From assembly GCA_012517545.1 (NCBI GenBank), contig JAAYUW010000060.1:1-34659 (forward strand): DNA of 34,659 nucleotides, read 5' to 3'. The position numbers were made by a program, and so were the translations under genes. Source of the stretch: Exilispira sp. GTDB taxonomy: Bacteria > Spirochaetota > JAAYUW01. This document shows, one piece after another, positions 27,175 to 34,659 of the stretch (position 1 is its first letter; every line of letters begins with the position of its first letter). The notes beneath the pieces were generated by a model. The model did not search any database and was not told where the DNA came from. It was given only the letters and a program-made list of their open reading frames with translations.

Positions 27175-27210
27175 GCTCTTCGCTAAAGAGTGTTGGTAAA
27201 TGGTAAACCT
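27175..27210. repeat. Repeat relic at the CapA-type gene start
   Basis: GCTCTTCGCT at 27175-27184 is identical to the left end of repeat copy A. About ten bases later, GGTAAATGGTAAACCT (27195-27210) matches the first internal hairpin of copy A (GGTTAATAATTAACCT) at 12 of 16 bases. The relic covers the region between the ribosome site and the predicted signal peptide of the CapA-type gene. Confidence 0.45.
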
Positions 27211-27555
27211 CCATAATGCAATAAAATAATTGTTTTATAGATCTTTACTCAATTTCAAGTTAAAAATATGCTTTTCCCCTCTATATTATTTAATCTTATA
27301 CATTTTGACAAACCAAAAGCAAGGAACTAAATTCTTATTTTCCAGGAAATAGGATAATTATGCTAATTATAATATAAGCTTTTTCTTTATTTTCCATGAC
27401 TGTAACATAAAAATAATTACCCTCACAAAACAGCTAAAAGCGTTTTTTAATGTTTGCCAGAAGATGAGGTTAAATTAAAATATGTGGGTAAATTGACCCT
27501 TTCACTTTGTATAACCCCAGAATTATAAATAGAAAGAGAAATACTTTCAAGTTTT
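27211..27555. other. Intergenic region upstream of the CapA-type gene
   Basis: About 345 AT-rich bases between the M55 peptidase stop and the repeat relic. GGAGG at 27208-27212 on the minus strand marks the ribosome site of the CapA-type gene. No convincing promoter, terminator or open frame is seen in the rest. Confidence 0.5.
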
Positions 27556-28380
27556 TTATTGAATCTGCTTTATAGAAGAGCAAAGAGTTGTTATAGCATT
27601 TAAAAGCCTGTAAAACTCTCCCACTGTTTGAGTTTTAAAGGTTGCCTTGCGAGGAGTAACCTTCGTAAGCTGTGGAAGGATACAGGCAACTGCAGCTCTT
27701 GCAGTATCAGCAAACTCTATCTCTACTTCAAGTGGATAAATGCTCCCATCCTTCTTTGCTTTTGGTTTCACCATCACTCTTTTCGAGCCAAGTTTTTGCC
27801 CTTCTTCAAAAAGCTCCTTTAAAAGTTGATTTTCTGGTCGCATCTTACCAGAAAATCTTGTTATAGCTTCCTTTGATATGCAATAACCAATATCTGGATA
27901 ACCCGGGCTCGATTCAACTGCTTGTTTATCTCCATAAATAAAAGAAAGAGGGACATCAAGTTCCCATGCATAGTATGCATTTATCCTTGCCTCATCAAGC
28001 AGTTCTCCATTTATGCTTATACTATATATTGCACTCGACGAGTATGAGTGGTCCATCATTCCAGAGCCACCTATCGCCGTGTGATATCCGAATAAAACAA
28101 GATCTGTAAAACTTGAGTCGAGCCCTTCAACCATATAAAATGTTCTGGGTGAGCCTCTAACAAGTTCAACATCTTCAAGTTGTTCCCAGAGTATAGAATC
28201 TCCAAGAGAATGCGAGTCTGAAACAAGAATGTTTGCATCTTGATTTGCTTTTTTTATCCCCTCTATAAAGGCTTTTAACTGTTTTGTTGCAATGGCATTC
28301 CACTTTGGATCTCCCATAGTTTCCTTCCAGAAGGTAACACCACCAATCCCTTCATAATCAAAAGAGATGTAAACTTTCAT
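27556..28380 (-). CDS. M55 family D-aminopeptidase (DppA-like)
   Basis: A 274-residue zinc peptidase that in Bacillus releases D-Ala from D-Ala-containing dipeptides and forms a decamer. All metal ligands of the family are visible: Asp8 and Glu10 in SFDYEG, His57 in SDSHS, His100 in FGYHT and Glu130 in LLDEARINA. The catalytic His111 in MMDHSYS is also present. The ATG at 28380 has GGGAG five bases upstream; a longer form starting 13 codons earlier would lack this site and add an unusual tail. It starts 16 bases after the polA stop, so the two are probably co-transcribed. It may recycle cell-wall or imported D-peptides. Confidence 0.93.
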   Translation of the reverse strand: MKVYISFDYEGIGGVTFWKETMGDPKWNAIATKQLKAFIEGIKKANQDANILVSDSHSLGDSILWEQLEDVELVRGSPRTFYMVEGLDSSFTDLVLFGYHTAIGGSGMMDHSYSSSAIYSISINGELLDEARINAYYAWELDVPLSFIYGDKQAVESSPGYPDIGYCISKEAITRFSGKMRPENQLLKELFEEGQKLGSKRVMVKPKAKKDGSIYPLEVEIEFADTARAAVACILPQLTKVTPRKATFKTQTVGEFYRLLNAITTLCSSIKQIQ

Positions 28381-28396
28381 AATTACTCCCGTATAT

Positions 28397-31129
28397 TTAT
28401 ATTTCAGCCCAGTTATCACCAGTTGTCACATGAACGACAAGGGGGACATTCCAGGTAGTTTTGTATATTGCAGAAGATTGACCAATCATAACATCTTCAA
28501 GTACCTTTTCGATCCTTTTTTGAAAAGGTTCCACAATATCCTCTCTAACTTCAAATATCAGTTCATCATGAACCTGAAGTAAAAGTCGTGCTTTTTCTCT
28601 GGATTCTTCAGAGTACATTTCGGATACAGCTGCCATAACATCTATCATCCCTTTTTTCATGATTTCTGCAGCAGTTCCTTGAATCTGTGTATTTAATGCA
28701 ACTCTTCTGGCAGCATCTTTGTCTGTCTTATTATTCGAAGCAAATTTACTTATATACCTTTTTCTACCAAAAAATGTATCTGCATATCCCCTTGATTCAC
28801 AAAGGTTGCAATAGCTTTCTATGTAAGATTTCAAAGATGAATAAGTTGCAAAGTAATTGTTTATAAACATCTGTGCCTCAGCCTGCGATATCCCCAGTTG
28901 TTGCTTCAAACCAAAGGGAGAAAGTCCATAAATAACGCCAAAGTTTATTGTTTTGGCTATCTTTCTGTCATATTCACTGACATCTTCAAGTTTTTTCTTA
29001 AATAATATTGAAGCTGTGTTTGAATGGATATCAAACCCACTATTAAAAGCATTCAAAAGATTAGGTTCCTGTGCAAAATAAGCTAATACGCGAAGTTCGA
29101 TCTGGGAATAGTCGAAAGAAACAAATTTGAAGTGATTCTCAGGTATAAAGCCTTTTCTAATGCTTATACCAAGCTCATCAAATGCAGGAATATTTTGAAG
29201 ATTTGGATCAGCACTGGATAACCTTCCTGTAGCAACATAAGCCTGCTTGAAAGTGGTGTGTATCCTCCCATCCTTTTTCTGATAACGCATTAATGGGATA
29301 ATATAAGTCCCCTTAAGTTTGTCATATTTTCTAAATATAAGGATCTTTTTAGCAATTTCATAACCTTTTTCTGCCAGTTCTTCTAAAACATCCTCATCTG
29401 TCGAAAGTCCAGTTTTTGTCTTTTTTAAAACAGGTAATTTTAACTTTTCAAATAGGATCACTGCAAGTTGTTTTGGTGAGTTAAGCAAAAATGGTTCACC
29501 AGCAAGCTGAAAAATATCATTTTTAATCTTTTCTAGTTCTGTTGTAACCTTTTTATCCAGCATTTCAAAGTACTGTCTATCTATAAGTATCCCTTCGAGC
29601 TCCATCTCTGAAAGTATTGGCAAGAGAGGCATCTCTATATTATAGAAAAGTTTTTCAAAACCATTTTCTATAATTTTTGGTCTATAAAAGTTATAAAGTC
29701 TAAAAGTAATATCAGCATCTTCACAGGAGTAATCCTTAACCTGCTCTACTGGATAATCTGCCAGATTTTTATTCTTGTCTTTAACTATATCCTCATAGTG
29801 AACAGTCTTGTATCTTAGATATTTTTCAGCAAGATCATCCATCGAGAGTTTTTCTCCTTCATAGCCACAAAGCATAGCGGCGATCATTGTATCAAAAAAA
29901 ACGGTCTTCATTGTGGCACCATACTTTTTTAGCACCTTATAGTCGAATTTCATATTCTGACCGATTAACTTTTTATTTTCCCTTAAAAATTTTTGGAACT
30001 TTATAAAAAAGAACTCCCTCAAACTATCATTTCGCAAATCAACATAAAATGCCTCTTTCTCATTTGCACAAAATGATGCTCCAATTATATCCAGCTCTTC
30101 CAGATCAAGCCCGGTTGTTTCTGTATCTATTGTTATATATTCGAATCCTGAAAGGTATTTAAAAAGCTGTTCTATTTTATCTTTGCTATCGATAAGGTGG
30201 TAATCCGACGGATCGATGCGGTTGTATTCGTAGGGACCCTCATACTTTAAACCACTTATAGTTTCATAGAGTTGTTTAAGCTCATATTGCAAGAGCATCT
30301 CAAGCCCCTTCTCACCAAAACTTTCAGGAACTTTCCAGCTTTCTATATCTATCTTATCCTTCAAATCTATCAGCGCCTTTGATTGAGATAAATCAACAAG
30401 ACTCTTTGAAAGTTTTATATCCTCGATACCATCCTTAAGTTTTTGTGCAGTCGAAGTAGATGGTATTGTGTGAATGTAATTAAGCAGTTGATCTATGTTG
30501 CTATACTTCTTTATAAGTTCAAGAGCGGTTTTTTCACCAATCCCTCTAACACCAGGGATATTATCGGAACTATCTCCCATAAGTGTTAGAAAGTCTACTA
30601 TCTGAGATGGCTTTATCTGCCACACCTTCTCAACCATCCTTTCATCATAGACTATATCGGCATCCTCTCCCTTTTTCATAGAAATAACTTTGACACCTGT
30701 TTGAACAAGCTGCAATAGATCCTTATCCTGAGTGAAAATACTTACTTCAAAACCATCTTCAAGTGCCACTTTTGTAGCAAGGGCTATCATATCATCTGCT
30801 TCGTAACCCTGACAGCTTAAAATGGCAAATCCAAGGGCTGATAAGAGTTCTTTTAGAATAGGTGTCTGTCTATTTATTTCTTCCGGTGCTTTATCTCTAT
30901 TTGCTTTGTACTTAGGGTAAATCTCGTTTCTAAAAGTAGGTCCCTTTTCATCGAATGCGATGACAATGTGCGTTGGTCTATACTTTGAAAGTATCGACAG
31001 AACCTTTTGGGTGAACATATGTAAAAGTGTGACATCTTGATTTTTAGAGTTTATAAATGGTCTTTTGCCAACAGTAAAGTAGAACTTATATATAAAAGAG
31101 TGTGCATCTATGATACAAAGATGATTCAT
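28397..31129 (-). CDS. polA: DNA polymerase I
   Basis: A 910-residue repair and Okazaki-fragment-processing polymerase with all three domains. The 5' nuclease domain is residues 1-290 (DEKGPTFRNEIYPKYKANR, GYEADDM, TQDKDLLQL, LMGDSSDNIPGVRGIGEKTA). The 3'-5' exonuclease appears active: Exo I is DTETTG at 335-340, Exo II is LIGQNMKFDYKVL, and Exo III is YSCEDADI. Polymerase motif A is SFDYSQIELRVL, motif B is KTINFGVIYGLSPFG, and motif C is QVHDELIFEV. Length is standard. The ATG at 31129 is chosen because GAGGG lies five bases before it; a GTG four codons upstream overlaps that site. Confidence 0.98.
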   Translation of the reverse strand: MNHLCIIDAHSFIYKFYFTVGKRPFINSKNQDVTLLHMFTQKVLSILSKYRPTHIVIAFDEKGPTFRNEIYPKYKANRDKAPEEINRQTPILKELLSALGFAILSCQGYEADDMIALATKVALEDGFEVSIFTQDKDLLQLVQTGVKVISMKKGEDADIVYDERMVEKVWQIKPSQIVDFLTLMGDSSDNIPGVRGIGEKTALELIKKYSNIDQLLNYIHTIPSTSTAQKLKDGIEDIKLSKSLVDLSQSKALIDLKDKIDIESWKVPESFGEKGLEMLLQYELKQLYETISGLKYEGPYEYNRIDPSDYHLIDSKDKIEQLFKYLSGFEYITIDTETTGLDLEELDIIGASFCANEKEAFYVDLRNDSLREFFFIKFQKFLRENKKLIGQNMKFDYKVLKKYGATMKTVFFDTMIAAMLCGYEGEKLSMDDLAEKYLRYKTVHYEDIVKDKNKNLADYPVEQVKDYSCEDADITFRLYNFYRPKIIENGFEKLFYNIEMPLLPILSEMELEGILIDRQYFEMLDKKVTTELEKIKNDIFQLAGEPFLLNSPKQLAVILFEKLKLPVLKKTKTGLSTDEDVLEELAEKGYEIAKKILIFRKYDKLKGTYIIPLMRYQKKDGRIHTTFKQAYVATGRLSSADPNLQNIPAFDELGISIRKGFIPENHFKFVSFDYSQIELRVLAYFAQEPNLLNAFNSGFDIHSNTASILFKKKLEDVSEYDRKIAKTINFGVIYGLSPFGLKQQLGISQAEAQMFINNYFATYSSLKSYIESYCNLCESRGYADTFFGRKRYISKFASNNKTDKDAARRVALNTQIQGTAAEIMKKGMIDVMAAVSEMYSEESREKARLLLQVHDELIFEVREDIVEPFQKRIEKVLEDVMIGQSSAIYKTTWNVPLVVHVTTGDNWAEI

Positions 31130-31613
31130 CTTTTCCCTCACTTTATAATTTACAAGTTTATTTATTTTTATATCTCAGGTTTTTTATTTTCATATGTCAA
31201 ACTTTTCTACTTTTAAGTGTAAGGCTCTTTTACTCCTTCATGTGTTAGTTAATTTTTACAAACCACTATTACATTTCCATGTTATTATTTAGTTTAAGTT
31301 TATTCCGCATTTTAATTTTAGTAAATATTTTTGTATAAAACCTTGTTCATCGCCTTTTGACTGCTTGGTTTTGTAAATCTTAATCTCTCACATTTTGCCA
31401 TAATGAATGCTTCTGTTTTAAAGCTTTTTCAAAAATTCTAGATTTCGGCTTTTTTCTTCTATTCTCTGGCTTTATATTTTAGACTTTTGACTTTGGACTG
31501 CTATATTTAAAACTTTTGAAGTTCAAATTCTAACTGTTTAAATCTGCAAAAAGTGAAAACCTTTCTTGGAGAAATTTTATAATAAAAGAAGAATTTTTAA
31601 AGAAAAATTTTAT
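31130..31613. other. Intergenic region with 7-base repeats upstream of polA
   Basis: About 480 bases of AT-rich sequence with no credible open frame. It holds three exact heptads TTTAGAC-TTTTGAC-TTTGGAC at 31478-31498 and an isolated TTTTGAC near 31354. The polA promoter should be here on the minus strand, but I cannot pick one with confidence. Confidence 0.5.
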
Positions 31614-31889
31614 TTATATATATAGATAGAAATTAAATGCAAACAACATTGTTCCATCTTTTCCATAAAAAGGCTCTATTGCTGGCAGGAGAAAATAAAA
31701 AATGCTTATCGAAGTATAAAGAAAAAAAGATAAACCAGTTAATGAATCAATGGCGCTCCTGCATGTATCAGATAGATAGTTTTTTCTAAATTTTAACTTT
31801 AGTCCAAAAACGCCATCTATACTTTGTTTGTAAGACTAAATCATACAAAAAAAGGGAAATGAAAATAATAGAAGTAGAAAAATATATTT
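31614..31889 (-). pseudogene. Remnant of a small exported membrane or outer-membrane protein
   Basis: A frame of 73 codons is open from 31835 to the TAA at 31614-31616 and has no start codon. It reads as alternating hydrophobic, aromatic-rich sequence (GVFGLKLKFR, LSFFLYTSISIFYFLLP, TMLFAFNFYLYI), like the closing beta strands of an outer-membrane barrel. In the same frame, beyond a TAG at 31836-31838, come 17 codons that look like a signal peptide (KYIFLLLLFSFPFFCMI) directly after a TAA. So a secretion signal and a C-terminal part are joined with stops and no start. I read this as a decayed gene with an internal deletion. The thrS stop lies 16 bases further upstream. Chance is not excluded. 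Confidence 0.4.
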
Positions 31890-31905
31890 TTACAAGACTA
31901 TACTA

Positions 31906-33672
31906 TTATAAACCTAAAGCGTTGGATCTAGAATCTCTCTCAGAGATAAGTTTTATTATAAAATCTGAAAGATTATAAGTGGTTTGCTTTTGTGTATCTC
32001 TATTTTTTACTGTTACAGTTTTTGATTCAAGTTCCTTATCACCTATTACGATCGAATATGGAATATGCTGAGCATGAGCTCTAAAGATTTTCTTGCTAAC
32101 TGTGTCACTTTGTTCATCTATCTTGCAGTAAATTTCGGAATGTCTTAGCTGAGAGTATATAGTTCGAGCATAATCAAGATGTCTATCGGCAATAGGGATG
32201 ATCATTACCTGAACTGGGGCAAACCAGAGAGGAAACTTACCGGCATAGTGCTCAATAAGAACACCAAAAAATCTTTCCAGTGAACCTAATAATGCTCTAT
32301 GAACCATATATGGACGCTTTTCCTTTCCATCAGAATCTTTATAAACCATCTCAAACCTTTCAGGTTCATTGAAGTCAAATTGTATCGTGGAAAGTTGCCA
32401 TTCTCTATTTAAAGCATCCATAACCTTAAGATCTATTTTAGGGCCATAAAAGGCTCCTCCCCCGTCATCAACCTGATAATCTAACTTTTCGATATCTATC
32501 GCTTTTTTTAGAGATTCTGTAGCCTGCTGCCACCTGAACTCTTCACCTACACTCTTTTCTGGTTTAGTTGAAAGATAAGCTTTTATATTGTTAAAACCAA
32601 AGGCTCGTAATATTGAAAGTGAAAAACGAAGTACTTCAAGTATTTCAGACTCAATCTGCTCTGGTGTACATATAATATGTGCATCATCCTGAGTAAAACC
32701 TCTTACTCTCAAAAGTCCATGTAAAACACCGGACATCTCATATCTATAAACTGTCCCAAGTTCAGCCCATCTGTATGGTAAATCTCGATATGAGTGCTCA
32801 TTTGTTTTATATATCATCATGTGAAAAGGACAATTCATCGGTTTTATATAGTAATCATTTTCATCAATTTTCATACTTGAATACATATTATCCCTATAAA
32901 AATCAAGATGCCCCGAAGTTTCCCATAGCCATGATTTACCTATATGAGGAGTGTAGACTATTTCATAGCCATTTTTGAAATGTTCACTTTTCCAGAAAGA
33001 TTCTATAGCCGCTCGCATCCTTGCACCATTTGGATGCCAGTACACAAGACCAGCACCAGCCTCATCATGAAGAGAAAAAAGATCCATCTCTTTACCTATC
33101 TTTCTATGATCTCTCTTTTTTGCCTCTTCACGCCAGTTGACATAATCTTCCAGTTCTTTCTTACTATTAAAATATAACCCATATATCCTTTGAAGCATTT
33201 TATTTTTTTCATCCCCTTTCCAGTAAGCTCCAGAAACTCTATCCAGTTTTAATCCTTCAAGAGAGATGTCTGAAGTGGAGTTAACATGGGGACCCTTGCA
33301 GAGATCAAACCAGTCAGAAGTTTTATATATCGATACTTCTTTTTCACCTCTTTGCTTCAAATCTTCAATGAGCTCAACCTTGAAAAGTTCACCTTTTCTT
33401 TTGAAAATTTCTTTCGCTTCATCAATAGGCAAAGTTTCTCTTGTAAATGATAGATTTTCTTTGATGATCTCTCTCATGAGCTGTTCTATGTTAACAAGAT
33501 CATTTTCCGAAAATGTTACATCAAGATCAAAATCATAGTAAAATCCGTTATCTATAGCCGGTCCTATCCCCAATTTTGCCTGCGGATACAGCTTTTGAAC
33601 TGCCATGGCAAGGATATGAGATAGTGAGTGTCTTCTTTTTTCAAGAGCTTCATCAATTATTTTATTTTCCAT
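31906..33672 (-). CDS. thrS: Threonyl-tRNA synthetase without TGS domain
   Basis: A 588-residue class II synthetase that charges tRNA-Thr. The editing domain comes first: His15 and His19 in HSLSH, Cys125 and His129 in CKGPHV, all present, so Ser-tRNA-Thr editing should work. The catalytic domain has zinc ligands Cys281 (MNCPFH), His332 (DDAHI) and His458 (MVHRALLGS). Motif 2 is TVYRYEMSGVLHGLLRVRGFTQDD, and the C-terminal anticodon domain is complete. The roughly 60-residue N-terminal TGS domain of E. coli ThrRS is absent. As I recall, spirochaete ThrRS are similarly short. AGGAG is five bases before ATG. A -10-like TATAAT lies on the minus strand at 33704-33709. No T-box leader is seen. Confidence 0.97.
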   Translation of the reverse strand: MENKIIDEALEKRRHSLSHILAMAVQKLYPQAKLGIGPAIDNGFYYDFDLDVTFSENDLVNIEQLMREIIKENLSFTRETLPIDEAKEIFKRKGELFKVELIEDLKQRGEKEVSIYKTSDWFDLCKGPHVNSTSDISLEGLKLDRVSGAYWKGDEKNKMLQRIYGLYFNSKKELEDYVNWREEAKKRDHRKIGKEMDLFSLHDEAGAGLVYWHPNGARMRAAIESFWKSEHFKNGYEIVYTPHIGKSWLWETSGHLDFYRDNMYSSMKIDENDYYIKPMNCPFHMMIYKTNEHSYRDLPYRWAELGTVYRYEMSGVLHGLLRVRGFTQDDAHIICTPEQIESEILEVLRFSLSILRAFGFNNIKAYLSTKPEKSVGEEFRWQQATESLKKAIDIEKLDYQVDDGGGAFYGPKIDLKVMDALNREWQLSTIQFDFNEPERFEMVYKDSDGKEKRPYMVHRALLGSLERFFGVLIEHYAGKFPLWFAPVQVMIIPIADRHLDYARTIYSQLRHSEIYCKIDEQSDTVSKKIFRAHAQHIPYSIVIGDKELESKTVTVKNRDTQKQTTYNLSDFIIKLISERDSRSNALGL

Positions 33673-34180
33673 CTTTTCTCCTTTTATGCATCACTTCTAT
33701 TTTATTATATTCATTTCTCCAATTCAATTCTATTTCAATTGCATTCAACTATGCAATCTATCCTGAATTCTTTTCAATAAATTATCTTCAATTATCCTCA
33801 ATAAAAAGTCATAAATTAACATAAAAAACCTATTTAACGCTTAGAAAACTGAAAACAAAGGTTGAAAGTCAAAAGTTCGGGGGAAAAAATTAATTTTTTT
33901 GTTATTCACCCATCGTTAGTCGTTAAGAGTCTTAAAATTATCAGTTCAAAGGCTCAAAATAAAACAGTCTTTAGATAAATTTCTAAAATACCTGCAATCA
34001 ATATATATAGAAGAAAATAGGTTCTCTTTAAGCTCAGTCGCACAAAATAATAGATTTAATGTATTTAGTATTAATAAGTGGTAAAATTAAAAAGTCAATA
34101 AACCAGTTAAAACTTTAATCTTGCAATAAATTGGTGCAAAAAAGCTGGAATAAGGTATAAATAAATAAAGGAAAAAAGAT
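33673..34180. other. Intergenic region between thrS and the transposase remnant
   Basis: About 500 AT-rich bases. At 33704-33709 TATAAT on the minus strand is the likely thrS -10; no good -35 fits. From 33712 to 33812 short CAATT/TTCAAT words recur irregularly. An inverted set of 7-base units (GTTGAAA, GTCAAAA, GTTCGGG) is at 33861-33881. No gene is seen. The left end of the insertion sequence must lie in the last part, but I cannot define its terminal repeat. Confidence 0.5.
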
Positions 34181-34659
34181 ATGCAAAATATGCCCTATTT
34201 TAAATTATTTAACAGAGAAAATTTAAATATCGATTCTACATTTGGAATGCAATGGTGTTTTAGCCTTTATGCAAAAAACAGAATTTATCGATGCTTTTGA
34301 GAAAAGTGCTCAAGTTTCAAGAATACGAGATAGCATTGAACCGGCAGCACTTTTAACAGCTGTCATATGTGCCTTAATGGATGGTGCTGACAGAATAGAA
34401 CAGATACCATGTTTTCTCGAAAAAAACAGAAAATTTACAAAATCATTGGGATTACCAAGGATACCCCATCCAACAACGATTTACAAATTACTAAAGAGGA
34501 TAAATAAAGATGGAGTATTTGCACAAAGAATGAAAAATTCTATGCAGGAGATAATAAGTAAATGGTATCTCTGACCAAGCAAAAGGAAATAATTACGGAC
34601 ATTGAGGCAACATATATAAAAAACAAATAAGAAGTCTGGAACAATTAACTATAAAGGAG
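34181..34659 (+). pseudogene. Frameshifted transposase, IS1380-like, cut by window end
   Basis: The N-terminal part of a transposase. ATG at 34181 follows AAAGGAAAA and reads MQNMPYFKLFNRENLNIDST in frame 1. From 34242 to 34574 the sequence continues in frame 2 (GVLAFMQKTEFIDAFE, ALMDGADRIEQIPCFL, GLPRIPHPTTIYKLLKRI). From about 34562 it returns to frame 1 (TKQKEIITDIEATYIKNK), and after an A6 run at 34618-34623 it shifts to frame 2 again (TNKKSGTINYKG). The GADRIE and P-x-P-T-T patterns and the DIEAT aspartate fit IS1380-type DDE transposases. The three frame changes mean it is inactive, unless they are sequencing errors. The catalytic C-terminal part lies outside the window. Confidence 0.6.

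Noticed and set aside
33673-34000. T-box leader upstream of thrS
   Set aside because: No T-box consensus or antiterminator-like pair is visible in the leader.
31730-34110. Shared 13-mer ATAAACCAGTTAA at 31730-31742 and 34098-34110, possibly two ends of an insertion sequence
   Set aside because: No similarity extends beyond the 13 bases, and thrS lies between, so a composite element is not supported.

Overview
The window is strongly AT-rich bacterial chromosome with compact, mostly minus-strand coding. It looks like a diderm, probably anaerobic bacterium, and my best guess is a spirochaete-like lineage. Three observations support that. The three lipoprotein signal peptides all have Ser just before the lipidated Cys, a loose spirochaete-style lipobox. 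The threonyl-tRNA synthetase starts directly at its editing domain and has no TGS domain. Several starts are TTG codons behind strong Shine-Dalgarno sequences. This assignment is an inference from gene content, not a proof.

Layout from left to right. A tRNA-Ser(GGA) is followed by a two-gene ABC exporter (ATPase plus large permease). Next comes a tight, translationally coupled trio: an MscS-type channel, an M28 aminopeptidase and an RsmB/Sun-type RNA m5C methyltransferase, with one-base overlaps. SlyD follows. Then there is a five-gene import locus in the order DUF3798-type lipoprotein, terminator, two-domain ATPase, two permeases and a small membrane-anchored protein. After it come groEL, an EamA transporter, a lone 2,4-diaminopentanoate dehydrogenase-like gene and rarA (plus strand). 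The next genes are a lipoprotein with collagen-like Gly-X-Y blocks, a class III fructose-1,6-bisphosphatase and tRNA-Thr(CGT). A repeat-rich stretch then precedes a TPR protein with a C-terminal region like an inactive gluzincin. The right third holds an HI0933-type flavoprotein, a CapA-type lipoprotein, a DppA-type M55 aminopeptidase, DNA polymerase I, a small decayed membrane or outer-membrane gene, thrS and a frameshifted transposase cut by the window edge.

How genes work together. The DUF3798 locus is a complete CUT2-type ABC importer of unknown substrate. The terminator after the binding-protein gene should let that protein be made in excess over the membrane complex. The M28, M55, CapA and TPR/gluzincin-like proteins suggest much peptide and envelope metabolism. 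Most other genes are housekeeping.

Two repeat families stand out. One is an element of about 105-109 bp with inverted ends (GCTCTTCGC-type) and several internal hairpins, present in two aligned copies plus four partial or hairpin relics. The other is a degenerate 7-base-period array (TTTNGAC units) at three intergenic loci; at one of them the array forms the last codons of the CapA-type gene. Nothing here is a CRISPR array, prophage or defence island. The most novel material is the orphan importer with its extra small protein and the structured intergenic repeat.
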